Under the pieces are notes generated by a model that saw only the letters and a list, made by a program, of their open reading frames with translations, was not told the origin of the DNA and made no database searches. The position numbers were made by a program, and so were the translations under genes. From a virus: a DNA stretch of 29,308 nucleotides. Below, piece by piece: positions 6,033 through 12,520 of the stretch. The stretch lies in the IMG/VR virus record IMGVR_UViG_3300037621_000132, positions 1 through 29,308 of that record, one strand, 5' to 3'. Each line of letters opens with the position of its first letter. Position 1 is the stretch's first letter.

Positions 6033-6715
6033 TTTGTTCTTAACTTTAAAAGGTTATAGCATTGTATGTATTTTAACTTTGCTTTTGATTTGTATATTGT
6101 TTTAAATAGTTCATATGTCTTTTTTGTAAATTGATAATGTGTCTTGCAATCTTTAAACAATCTTTTTGCATATGCCTTTCCATAACCTTTACAATAGTTT
6201 ACATTGTCTGCACTATCTCCAACTATCATTTGCTCATAGAAGTTATATAAAGCATCGTAAGGACTTATATCTATTATCTCTTGGTGTTTGTAGTGATAGT
6301 TATACATAAGGCAAGGTAGTTGTTTATAATCCTTATCAAGTGATACTATTATTACATTGTTGTGTCCTAATTCGTCTGTAAGTGTTTTCCAATACGTTGC
6401 TACTAAATCATCTGTCTCAACACCATAAGAATTTTTAGTAGAGTATATCTCTGCTATGTGTTCGTGCATCTCAAATAGTAATTTAGGGTGTTCTTGTTTT
6501 TTTCTGTTTGCTTTGTAGTTTGGGTCTAATAGTTTTCTAAAATTACCTTTGCTATTGTTAAAAGTAATTACTCTTTCAATTTCGTAGGTTTCTTCTAGTC
6601 TGTTTACAATTGACATAAATACCTCATCAAACTTACCTATAGCTTCATCAAGTATGTCATCAACACCACAACAAGAAGAATAGACTAAACTGTCAGCATC
6701 AAATAAAACTACCAT
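6029..6715 (-). CDS. 5'-3' exonuclease (PIN/FEN family)
   Basis: A 228-residue flap-nuclease-type enzyme like T5 D15 and T4 RNase H. Metal-binding acidic residues appear in order: D6 and D8 (FDADSLVY), E100-D102-D103 (GVETDDLVA), D127 and D129 (SLDKDYKQLP), D167 and D170 (VGDSADN). YKANRK (67-72) is the DNA-contact region, and GYGKAYAKRLF is the helix-hairpin-helix-like end. It would remove RNA primers or process recombination ends, replacing the exonuclease part of PolA. No polymerase gene accompanies it. It overlaps its neighbours by four to seven bases on each side. Confidence 0.9.
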   Translation of the reverse strand: MVVLFDADSLVYSSCCGVDDILDEAIGKFDEVFMSIVNRLEETYEIERVITFNNSKGNFRKLLDPNYKANRKKQEHPKLLFEMHEHIAEIYSTKNSYGVETDDLVATYWKTLTDELGHNNVIIVSLDKDYKQLPCLMYNYHYKHQEIIDISPYDALYNFYEQMIVGDSADNVNYCKGYGKAYAKRLFKDCKTHYQFTKKTYELFKTIYKSKAKLKYIQCYNLLKLRTK

Positions 6716-6930
6716 TGTTCCTCAATTATTTCTATAGCTTGATTTTCTAACTCATCAATTACTTCTTGTTCTAGTATGTCTATAATGTCTTGTCCTCCAC
6801 ATAACACTTGAAAACAATTAAAATCACTACTAAAATCTGGATACATATAACTACCATCTTGTCCTTTTTGATATTCTCCGACAACAACTAAAGCAATGTT
6901 ATCATATTCTACTGTTATTTCTTTTTTCAT
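6709..6930 (-). CDS. Small acidic hypothetical protein
   Basis: A 73-residue protein starting MKKEITVEYDNIALVVVGEY and ending in a Glu/Ile-rich helix (ELENQAIEIIEEQW). The strongly acidic composition and beta-then-alpha appearance could suit a small inhibitor or DNA mimic, but nothing specific is recognisable. It follows a -7 box (6947-6954) with a 17-base leader and overlaps the exonuclease start by seven bases. Confidence 0.6.
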   Translation of the reverse strand: MKKEITVEYDNIALVVVGEYQKGQDGSYMYPDFSSDFNCFQVLCGGQDIIDILEQEVIDELENQAIEIIEEQW

Positions 6931-6946
6931 TTTGTTTTGTTTTGTG

Positions 6947-6954
6947 TAAATATA
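6947..6954 (-). promoter_or_regulatory. -7 box-like TATATTTA
   Basis: TATATTTAC on the minus strand, in a 44-base gap before the ATG at 6930. The same TATATTTAC appears in gaps at 11117-11124 and 15559-15566. There is no TTG at the matching distance, so it is only a candidate internal promoter. Confidence 0.35.
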
Positions 6955-6974
6955 AACAATTTTGTTAATATATA

Positions 6975-7127
6975 CTAGTCTTCTTTAAAATCTTTTGTTG
7001 CTTTAGTTAAAAATTCATCAATTCCATCTACTCTTTTTGATAGCTTTTCTATTGCTACATATAAAGTGGCTGCTGTTGATTCAAGGATTTTAAATCTTTC
7101 TTTGGTTGTGTATTTTTTATTTTTCAT
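6975..7127 (-). CDS. Small coiled-coil hypothetical protein
   Basis: A 50-residue frame (MKNKKYTTKERFKILESTAA... to ...TKATKDFKED). It is highly charged and helical, with a heptad-like pattern, probably a small coiled coil. Its ATG overlaps the stop of the phosphoesterase gene in an ATGA arrangement, which is good support for translation. No family recognised. Confidence 0.6.
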   Translation of the reverse strand: MKNKKYTTKERFKILESTAATLYVAIEKLSKRVDGIDEFLTKATKDFKED

Positions 7128-7834
7128 AATTCCATTAGTTTATTAATTACTGTATGTCCTCCTAACACTACTGCACAAGCAATAGCTGGTTTTTTTCCTC
7201 TTTTAGCGTAAGCCATAGCATAAGCAGTTGCGTCTATTCCACAACCAACCTGTGTGCCAAATACTTTAAAGTTTTGACCTACATACCACTCTGTGTAACA
7301 CTGTGTGTGCAAATGCCCTTGAATTGTACTTTGCATATCTGCCCTACATTTAGTTCTTGCAGTCCCAGCTTCTCCGTGTATATATTGAACTTCATCAATT
7401 ACAACTCTATCAACAAACTTCCATTGAGGTACTTCCAATACATCTTTGTAAGCCTTTATCCATTTTTTTGGCACAGCACTTGTTTGTGCTTTACGCATTA
7501 TAAGTCTATCGTGGTTTCCTATTGTTACGTGTGCTTTAGGAAAAGCTTGATACCAATTAGCTATTTTACTTATTGCAAGTTCTAACTCTTGACCTCCTCC
7601 AAGACCATCAGCATCTGATTCGTGGTAACTACTATAATGGTTGTCTATTACATCTCCTATAAATACAACTCTATTACAATTGTACTTTGCATAAGTTTCT
7701 TGACAATGTTCTAAATAACCATCTAAACAGAATGGCTCGTGTAAGTCTCCTATGACAAGTACTCTTGTTTCTTTCTTGGTTATGTTCTCGTAAGCTACTT
7801 TTTTGTTTCCGTTAATACGTGGTCTAATTTCCAT
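7124..7834 (-). CDS. Calcineurin-like metallophosphoesterase
   Basis: A 236-residue enzyme with all the metal-binding motifs of the superfamily in order: GDLHEP (D30, H32), GDVIDNH (D61), GNHDR (N107, H108), an HGEAG histidine and GHLHT. The binuclear metal centre hydrolyses phosphodiesters or phosphomonoesters; relatives include nucleases such as SbcD/Mre11, cyclic-nucleotide phosphodiesterases and phosphatases. The length leaves no room for a large extra domain. In an early operon with an exonuclease and nucleotide enzymes, a DNA or nucleotide substrate is likely, but the exact one cannot be told. Confidence 0.88.
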   Translation of the reverse strand: MEIRPRINGNKKVAYENITKKETRVLVIGDLHEPFCLDGYLEHCQETYAKYNCNRVVFIGDVIDNHYSSYHESDADGLGGGQELELAISKIANWYQAFPKAHVTIGNHDRLIMRKAQTSAVPKKWIKAYKDVLEVPQWKFVDRVVIDEVQYIHGEAGTARTKCRADMQSTIQGHLHTQCYTEWYVGQNFKVFGTQVGCGIDATAYAMAYAKRGKKPAIACAVVLGGHTVINKLMEL

Positions 7835-8234
7835 AAGTTTTATATAAAGAGTTTAATTCATTAGTTATACTTCTGATACAACTCCCACAAGATGTCATTA
7901 TTTTTTTATCGCTAAATACTCTGTTGTATATTTTTAATAATTTTTTTTGTTCTTCTGGTTTTACTCTTGTTCTATGTTTTGAAAACCATTCTTCTAAATA
8001 AATATATTCGTTTTCTAGTAAACATTTTGGACGTTTATATCTAAAGGCTTTGTTTAGAGCTTCTTGTCGTTCATCACAACCACAATCTTCTCCAGCTATA
8101 AACTTTACAGCTTTAGCTATTCCTGTGGCTTTAGTAATCTTGGCAATGGTATCTCCTAACCCTTTTGATTGTTTGTCAAAATTTGCTTTCCATTCTTTGT
8201 AGGCTTTTGTGCGTTTGTCTTTTGGTTGTTTCAT
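7824..8234 (-). CDS. Cys-rich phage protein, possible zinc binder
   Basis: A 136-residue basic protein with Cys at 51 and 53 (EDCGCDERQEALN), 71 (RPKCLLE), and 116 and 119 (SCGSC). These five Cys suggest a zinc site. The pattern GDTIAKITKATGIAKAVKF before the first pair is one I recognise from a widespread but unnamed family in flavobacterial phages. It overlaps the sigma-like gene upstream by four bases. In relatives it is often next to such a sigma-like factor (recalled, not checked), which suggests they work together in transcription control. Confidence 0.75.
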   Translation of the reverse strand: MKQPKDKRTKAYKEWKANFDKQSKGLGDTIAKITKATGIAKAVKFIAGEDCGCDERQEALNKAFRYKRPKCLLENEYIYLEEWFSKHRTRVKPEEQKKLLKIYNRVFSDKKIMTSCGSCIRSITNELNSLYKTYGN

Positions 8235-8803
8235 ATTAAATTATAGTCTTCGTTTTTAAAATCTTCGTAGTCTTCACTAAACTTTTCTCTCATTTTATCT
8301 TTGCCTTTTTTTAAAGTATGAAATATATTAACAGAACTTATAGAAGTATCTTTTGCCATACCTCTTATACTTAATTCAGTATCTCTATATAATTTATAAA
8401 TACTTTTATCATACCAATGCCAATTTTCTAATTCTTCATCCATTTTTTTACATAATTTCCAAAATGCTTCCTCTTTATCTAAATTATCATTATCAGTAAA
8501 TTTGTCTAAATCTTTTTCTGGTATTTCTATAAAATTTTTATCTTTAAAAAACTCTTCTATTTGTATTTTATTAACTTTATTTTTTGAATTAATATAACTT
8601 AAAAAAACAGAACGAATTACAAAATACATGTATCCTTTTGAAATAATTCCTTCATTAAATAATTTTTCTTCACTTGCATACATATGCAATTTTATATAAG
8701 ATTCTTGAACTATATCTTCTGCGTAATCTTTAGCTCCTAATGTTTTTGCTATTTGTACCCACTCTTTATGATATTTTGCTACTTTATTCAACCAATTTGC
8801 CAT
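8231..8803 (-). CDS. Sigma-70-like (ECF-type) factor
   Basis: A 190-residue protein with two parts. Residues about 20-72 resemble sigma region 2 (KDYAEDIVQESYIKLHMY, then a long helix ending SVFLSYINSKN). Residues about 130-172 resemble the region 4 helix-turn-helix (YRDTELSIRGMAKDTSISSV followed by a Lys-rich recognition helix). There is no region 1.1 or 3, as in ECF factors. It would bind host core RNA polymerase and direct it to phage promoters. The acidic linker between the halves is long. The best candidates for its targets are the twin promoters at 2159-2188 and 11117-11146, though that link is inference. Confidence 0.8.
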   Translation of the reverse strand: MANWLNKVAKYHKEWVQIAKTLGAKDYAEDIVQESYIKLHMYASEEKLFNEGIISKGYMYFVIRSVFLSYINSKNKVNKIQIEEFFKDKNFIEIPEKDLDKFTDNDNLDKEEAFWKLCKKMDEELENWHWYDKSIYKLYRDTELSIRGMAKDTSISSVNIFHTLKKGKDKMREKFSEDYEDFKNEDYNLI

Positions 8804-8804
8804 A

Positions 8805-9647
8805 CTAAAAACTTACACCTTTTAAGGGATTATATAAATCTCCAACTATCTCTGGTAGACCTATGTTGTTAACTTTAAAGCTAAATGTTTCAAAAGCGTA
8901 ACCTCTGCTTCGTTTACATTTAACCGTTATCCAATCCTTGTTTACTGTGTTTGTTTCTAATTGTATTTGTGTTTCTGTTTTCTTTTCTAAAAAACTACCT
9001 AAATGTCCAGTTGGTTTATCACTTCCAAAATTACTGTGAATTACAGTTAAAATATGACAATTAAACTTTTGCGACCATTCCATTAGTTTTTGTGCAATAT
9101 GATTGCTCTGCTCAAGATTATTTACATCTGCTACTAAATCAGCTATTCCATCAATCACTACTAAACCAACTTTGCCTTCTTCTATTTTTTGTTTTAAATA
9201 ATATTCAATAAATTGTACTCTGTCTTTAAATCCAACTGTTCTTAATCCAAAAGTATGATAGCAACCCAAGTCTTGTTCTTGATTCATATCTACAACCCTA
9301 CGGAATACTCTTTGAGCGTGAAACTTTCCTTGCTCTGTATCAAAATGAATTAAACATTTGTTTTTTCTATGTCCTCTTAACTCTCCACCGAATTTGTTTT
9401 TGTTTCCTAAATATACAGAAGCTAATAAACTAATAAAGAATGTCTTTTTAGTTTTAGGCGGAGCTTGTACAAAACTAAAGTTGCCATACGTTCCAATCGG
9501 AATTGGTAAGGTCTTTGTGCCTTTAGGTGTTTGTATAGTTGTTTCTCCCATAGATATTGCTACTGGTGGATATTCTACTATGTCATTAGTATTTATTACA
9601 CACTCTTCTTCCAAGAGTTGCATAAACATTTTCTGTTCTTCGGTCAT
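8805..9647 (-). CDS. RecA-fold AAA ATPase (RepA/DnaB-like)
   Basis: A 280-residue ATPase. The P-loop is degenerate: FVQAPPKTKKTFF takes the place of GxxxxGKT, with the final Lys-Thr kept. Walker B is VGLVVIDGIADLV, and VIHSNFGSDKPTGHLGS looks like the sensor and ssDNA-contact region of RepA, RadA and DnaB-type proteins. It may load or act as helicase in place of the missing helicase and primase, or be a recombination mediator. The start MTEEQK at 9647 is chosen because the longer frame (from 9677) would run through the terminator hairpin at 9648-9675. Placed beside SSB and an annealing protein, a replication or recombination role is likely. Confidence 0.8.
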   Translation of the reverse strand: MTEEQKMFMQLLEEECVINTNDIVEYPPVAISMGETTIQTPKGTKTLPIPIGTYGNFSFVQAPPKTKKTFFISLLASVYLGNKNKFGGELRGHRKNKCLIHFDTEQGKFHAQRVFRRVVDMNQEQDLGCYHTFGLRTVGFKDRVQFIEYYLKQKIEEGKVGLVVIDGIADLVADVNNLEQSNHIAQKLMEWSQKFNCHILTVIHSNFGSDKPTGHLGSFLEKKTETQIQLETNTVNKDWITVKCKRSRGYAFETFSFKVNNIGLPEIVGDLYNPLKGVSF

Positions 9648-9675
9648 AAAAAAAGGAGGGCTTTTACACCCTCCC
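9648..9675 (-). terminator. Terminator/attenuator between SSB and ATPase genes
   Basis: On the minus strand GGAGGG, loop TGTAAAAG, CCCTCC, then seven T. It starts a few bases after the SSB stop, and its T tract ends directly at the ATG of the ATPase gene. A full terminator inside an operon would lower expression of all genes after SSB, or act as an attenuator. Confidence 0.85.
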
Positions 9676-9680
9676 AAATA

Positions 9681-9974
9681 TTAAAATGGTAAATCTACAT
9701 TGTTGTCGTTGTCTTGTGGTTGAGCTTCTTGCTGTGCTTTAGTGGACTTTCCGTCTGTCCAAACTACTTTGCCATTGCCGATATATTGCTTTGGCTTTTT
9801 AGCTTCTCGTTCTTCTTTTGTTTGTGAATCAAAGGCTGATACATTTTGACCAAATTGGTTTGTTTCATCGTTTACACTTATTGTTAAGTTATAGTAAACT
9901 CCTTTTTTTCCTTTTACAAATTTTTCTTTTGGTAGATTCTCTACGTTAATGTTTAAATTGATTAGTGATGCCAT
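9681..9974 (-). CDS. ssb: Single-stranded DNA-binding protein-like
   Basis: A 97-residue protein of the small OB-fold ssDNA-binder type. Residues 1-80 look like one compact beta-rich domain (GVYYNLTISVNDETNQFGQN), followed by a Gln/Asp-rich linker and the tip DNNVDLPF. That acidic tip ending in D-L-P-F is the classic SSB tail that recruits partner proteins. It is shorter than E. coli SSB (178 aa) mainly because the linker is short. It sits two bases after the annealing protein gene and before the ATPase, a typical recombination set. Hairpin termination right after it suggests it is needed in excess. Confidence 0.8.
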   Translation of the reverse strand: MASLINLNINVENLPKEKFVKGKKGVYYNLTISVNDETNQFGQNVSAFDSQTKEEREAKKPKQYIGNGKVVWTDGKSTKAQQEAQPQDNDNNVDLPF

Positions 9975-9976
9975 TG

Positions 9977-10402
9977 TTATTTATTTAAGTTTATTAATTT
10001 ATCTTTATTTACTTTTTTAAAATCTTCTGATTCATCTTCTCCAAATACTCCTAATTCATAAAAACCAGTTAGTTTAAGTACTGCTCTTGATAAAGCTCTT
10101 TTTTCTGCCATCTCTGCTACATACCAAGTATTGCAATTACCATCTTTAAATGATGCTCCTTTTAATGCAGAACCAAATGTTTCTATTGTTGTATTTGGTT
10201 TTGTACTAATATAAGCATTTGCTTTAAATACTGCAAAGTTAGGCTCACACTTTACAACTTCGTAAGTTATAGCAATGTTTTCTTTAGCTTGTATTTTTTC
10301 AATACCTTTTCTTGTAATTATTACATAGTGTTGATGTTTATATACATCGTCTTTTGTTAGTTCGTACTTGTTGTACAAGTCTAATAGTTTTTCTCTGTTC
10401 AT
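9977..10402 (-). CDS. ERF/Rad52-like single-strand annealing protein
   Basis: A 141-residue protein. The N-terminal KHQHYVIITRKGIEKIQ and central ITYEVVKCEPNFAVFKANAY form the beta-rich core, and WYVAEMAEKRALSRAVLKL followed by GVFGEDES resembles the conserved helix (E-A-E-K-R-A-hydrophobic) of ERF and Rad52-type annealing proteins. It would pair complementary single strands during recombination-dependent replication. It lies directly before SSB, the common partner. The family assignment is from motif memory and position, so it could be another DNA-binding replication accessory protein. Confidence 0.6.
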   Translation of the reverse strand: MNREKLLDLYNKYELTKDDVYKHQHYVIITRKGIEKIQAKENIAITYEVVKCEPNFAVFKANAYISTKPNTTIETFGSALKGASFKDGNCNTWYVAEMAEKRALSRAVLKLTGFYELGVFGEDESEDFKKVNKDKLINLNK

Positions 10403-10524
10403 TTTTTTGTTTTTAGTTTTTGTTGTTTATTTGCATTTCTTATTGCTAAATCGTGGATAACTAATGTTATTAGCATTCCAAGTATTATTCCTATTAAAAA
10501 AAAAGCTATTTCCATTTGTGTCAT
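10399..10524 (-). CDS. Small single-pass membrane protein (41 aa)
   Basis: A 41-residue frame: MTQMEIAFFLIGIILGMLI and further hydrophobic residues to about 24, then a basic tail (AIRNANKQQKLKTKK). It is a likely N-out, C-in single membrane segment. ATGA overlaps join it to both neighbours (10521-10775 upstream, 9977-10402 downstream), which strongly suggests it is translated. Why a membrane peptide sits in a recombination operon is not clear. Confidence 0.6.
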   Translation of the reverse strand: MTQMEIAFFLIGIILGMLITLVIHDLAIRNANKQQKLKTKK

Positions 10525-10775
10525 TTTATTATGTTTTGTACGTTGTTTTTAAAATTATAAAAATCTATTTGTTGTTTTCTTATTTCTTGTTTAATGTTAC
10601 TGTTGTTTAGTCTTAATTCTCGGTTTTCTATGTGCATTGAGTTGATATAAAAATACATCTCGCTTAATGCTTTCATATATTTATTAGTTTCTTTTGGTTT
10701 AGCCTTATTGAACTCTAACAATAAGTTAGCTAATAATTCATAATTAGTATGAAAGTTAATCTCTTGTAATGTCAT
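10521..10775 (-). CDS. Helical hypothetical protein
   Basis: An 84-residue Asn/Lys/Glu-rich protein (MTLQEINFHTNYELLANLLL... ...QQIDFYNFKNNVQNIIK). The C-terminal half reads as a coiled coil. It overlaps the previous gene by 20 bases and the next by four. No recognised family; possibly a small regulator of the early operon. Confidence 0.6.
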   Translation of the reverse strand: MTLQEINFHTNYELLANLLLEFNKAKPKETNKYMKALSEMYFYINSMHIENRELRLNNSNIKQEIRKQQIDFYNFKNNVQNIIK

Positions 10776-10938
10776 TAAACACTTCTTTTTTTACTATATC
10801 TCTATATGCTGAAGGACAACTCTCATCACATAATTCAAATATAAAAGTTTCTAAATTAGTTATCTTTTGTGTAGCTTTGAATAGTTCTTTTTGTAAAGCA
10901 TCTATTTGCATATTTTTATAGTCTATTAAATCTTTCAT
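10756..10938 (-). CDS. Small coiled-coil hypothetical protein
   Basis: A 60-residue protein: residues 1-35 (LIDYKNMQIDALQKELFKAT and on) form a heptad-like helix, followed by a short part with two Cys (LCDESCPSAYRDIV). The C-x-x-x-C pair could bind metal only as a dimer. It starts one base after the stop of 10940-11092. Function unknown. Confidence 0.55.
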   Translation of the reverse strand: MKDLIDYKNMQIDALQKELFKATQKITNLETFIFELCDESCPSAYRDIVKKEVFNDITRD

Positions 10939-10939
10939 A

Positions 10940-11092
10940 TTATAAATTGCTAAAGTTATTGATTTCTAGTCTAACACCAGAGCCATTACGTTGTTCTAAA
11001 ATACATTTGTTAAATAAAGAATATCTAAATGCTTTAAAATAATCAGTTTCTTTAATTTGGTCGCCTTGTTGTGTAGTAATAATGTAATACAT
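10940..11092 (-). CDS. Small hypothetical protein, first gene after promoter
   Basis: A 50-residue frame (MYYIITTQQGDQIKETDYFK... ...RLEINNFSNL) that looks beta-then-alpha and has one Cys. It is the first gene after the best promoter candidate (11117-11146), with a 25-base A-rich leader. It heads the operon that includes the annealing protein and SSB. Family not recognised. Confidence 0.6.
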   Translation of the reverse strand: MYYIITTQQGDQIKETDYFKAFRYSLFNKCILEQRNGSGVRLEINNFSNL

Positions 11093-11116
11093 TTTGTGTT
11101 GTTTTATTGTTATACG

Positions 11117-11146
11117 TAAATATAATACTTTTTATTTAATTAACAA
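11117..11146 (-). promoter_or_regulatory. Best Bacteroidetes-type promoter candidate
   Basis: The minus strand has TTG, 19 bases, then TATATTTA, matching the Bacteroidetes form TTG-N19-TAnnTTTG except for the last base. It starts TTGTTAATTAAATAA, identical to the candidate at 2159-2188. It lies in a gene-free gap behind a terminator (11189-11217), with the ATG 25 bases downstream of the -7 box. Confidence 0.65.
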
Positions 11147-11188
11147 CTATGTTTATAAAAAAATATATAATTTTAACAAAACTTTAAC

Positions 11189-11217
11189 AAAAAAAGAGGC
11201 TAACCGAAGCCAACCCC
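11189..11217 (-). terminator. Terminator with UUCG tetraloop after NinG-like gene
   Basis: On the minus strand GGGGTTGGC, TTCG, GTTAGCCTC forms a nine-pair stem (with G-U pairs) closed by a C(UUCG)G loop, followed by seven T. It begins about 30 bases after the stop of the NinG-like gene. The rest of the 153-base gap holds the promoter at 11117-11146. Confidence 0.9.
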
Positions 11218-11245
11218 TTTTCAAGAAAACAAAACAAAACAAGAA

Positions 11246-11638
11246 TTATTTTAAGTTAGTTAGTAATTCATTATAATAATTAATTTTATCTAATAGTTGT
11301 ATATCGCTAAACTTTGTTATTTCTCTACTTTTATGTTGTAATTCTTCAGCAGTTCCTTTTCCGTATGCATTTTCTAAATATAAACCATATTTATATTGTT
11401 CTCCGTACCTCATTACATTACAAGCATAACATTGAACTTGTACGTTAGTTTCATTCCATCTAGTAGCATAATGTTTTCTACTCATAAAATGACCAGCCTG
11501 TAATTTCTTATAATGTGTCTGCTTATCACAGGTTACACATTTAGCAATTTCATTGACTGCAAATCTTCGTCTTATATACTGACTAAATACATTATCAAGT
11601 TTTTTAACTATTGTCTTTCTTAATGGTTTTTTAGGCAT
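11246..11638 (-). CDS. NinG/Rap-like recombination nuclease
   Basis: A 130-residue protein matching lambda NinG (Rap), a junction-specific endonuclease used in phage recombination. Visible parts: a zinc site from CVTC (C34, C37) and CYAC (C70, C73), the HNH-like LQAGHFMSRKHYATRWNE (H50), and VQVQCYACNVMRYGE. It lacks the longer lambda N-terminus (lambda NinG is about 200 aa), so it keeps mainly the zinc/HNH core. It starts within one base of the stop of 11638-11787 and is closed by a strong terminator, so these two genes form one short transcript. Confidence 0.85.
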   Translation of the reverse strand: MPKKPLRKTIVKKLDNVFSQYIRRRFAVNEIAKCVTCDKQTHYKKLQAGHFMSRKHYATRWNETNVQVQCYACNVMRYGEQYKYGLYLENAYGKGTAEELQHKSREITKFSDIQLLDKINYYNELLTNLK

Positions 11639-11787
11639 TATATTATTTCGTTGTCTATCTGCTGAATTAAATAACGTAAATCTTCTTTACTAAATTTACC
11701 TTCTATCGTTTCTTTGTAAGTAGATAGTTTTAGATCGTAGTATTCAGATTGGTTTTCATACCTTTTAATTTTTACTGCTATATTCAT
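11638..11787 (-). CDS. Small charged hypothetical protein (49 aa)
   Basis: A 49-residue frame (MNIAVKIKRYENQSEYYDLK... ...LIQQIDNEII). It overlaps the NinG-like start as TAATG. It is the first gene after the AT-rich gap, so it is among the first made if transcription starts there. The sequence is charged with a beta-like start and helical end; family not recognised. Confidence 0.6.
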   Translation of the reverse strand: MNIAVKIKRYENQSEYYDLKLSTYKETIEGKFSKEDLRYLIQQIDNEII

Positions 11788-11971
11788 AGTTTAAATATAA
11801 TATTTTTTTATTTAAAAAAAAAGTAATAACTTTAAAATTTTTAATTATTATGATTTTTATATAAAATTAAACATAAATAGATATAAAAAAAAACAAATAT
11901 ATATAACAAAATTAATATAAATATTAAATTATAAATATAAAGATATCTGAAGAATATTCAAATTTATTTGG
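11788..11971. other. Very AT-rich gene-free gap: possible origin/early promoter
   Basis: Over 184 bases there are only a handful of G or C and no supported gene. It lies between the end of the lysis genes and the start of the early genes, which is a natural boundary on the circular map. On the minus strand there is a perfect -7 box TATATTTG at 11894-11901, 107 bases before the ATG at 11787, but no TTG at the right distance. A second TATATTTA is at 11792-11799, too close to the ATG to be useful. No iterons or strong hairpin were found. Easy melting could suit a replication origin; that is inference. Confidence 0.45.
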
Positions 11972-12379
11972 CTACTTTCTGGTTTTTTCGTAACTACGAC
12001 CACCAAAATATGCACCGACTATTAAAGACAATAGTCCAGTAATGTTTTCTAAAGAGTAATTTAAATACCAACCAACAACATAAGCAACTGAAAAGAACAT
12101 TAATGTAAGTGGTCTTATATTTTTAGAAAGTTTATTATCAGAATTCAAATCTGCTTCCCATCGTTTAGTTACTTCTTGCATCTCTACCATATCCATTTCA
12201 AGCAGTTTTAACGCTTTTTCTTTATCTTCTGGTGGTAATGACTGATCTTTTTCTATAAGTCCTTTAACAATACCTAAAACACCATTAGAAGGTAAAGCAT
12301 CTCCTAATGTATTAACAATACCAGAACCATTGTTAAGTAAAAATTTACCTACTTTTGTATCTTTAAATTTCTTCGCCAT
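11972..12379 (-). CDS. Holin-like membrane protein (GTA_holin_3TM-like)
   Basis: A 135-residue protein with a soluble helical N-terminal part and two clear membrane segments at about 90-107 and 113-126. The stretch RWEADLNSDNKLSKNIRPLT before the first segment is the hallmark of the three-TM holin family found in gene transfer agents and phages. It would open the inner membrane for the endolysin. It sits one small gene away from the M15 endolysin (12521-12901). It is the last gene of the late block, directly before the AT-rich gap; no strong terminator was seen after it. Confidence 0.75.
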   Translation of the reverse strand: MAKKFKDTKVGKFLLNNGSGIVNTLGDALPSNGVLGIVKGLIEKDQSLPPEDKEKALKLLEMDMVEMQEVTKRWEADLNSDNKLSKNIRPLTLMFFSVAYVVGWYLNYSLENITGLLSLIVGAYFGGRSYEKTRK

Positions 12380-12515
12380 ATCCCCATTTAAAATGTATAC
12401 AAATAAATATTAAGTAAAAATTTAGTTCTGCGTTATCTTCTTCGTCTAATTGTGGATAATATTCAAATCCAAACATTAAACCTCTTTCTAATAAATTGCT
12501 AAATCCTAGTATCAT
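12363..12515 (-). CDS. Small conserved-looking phage protein (50 aa)
   Basis: A 50-residue frame (MILGFSNLLERGLMFGFEYY... ...HFKWGYGEEI). The pattern of FEYYP, an acidic block, then a hydrophobic strand ending in F-K-W resembles a small unnamed protein I have seen in other Bacteroidetes phages. It overlaps the holin-like gene by 17 bases and starts five bases after the endolysin stop, so it belongs to the lysis group. A role in lysis is possible. Confidence 0.6.
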   Translation of the reverse strand: MILGFSNLLERGLMFGFEYYPQLDEEDNAELNFYLIFICIHFKWGYGEEI

Positions 12516-12520
12516 ATTTT

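Noticed and set aside
9645-9677. Start of the ATPase gene at 9677
   Set aside because: The extra ten codons are made by the terminator hairpin itself, so the upstream ATG is a chance in-frame triplet.
11972-12020. Terminator just after the holin-like gene
   Set aside because: GAATATTC near 11952-11959 is palindromic but short and has no T tract after it in the right place.
12451-12459. DnaA box TGTGGATAA, with near matches at 10452-10460 and 23368-23376
   Set aside because: They are single, far apart and inside coding sequence or at a gene end, so they do not mark an origin, even though a DnaA domain IV protein is present.
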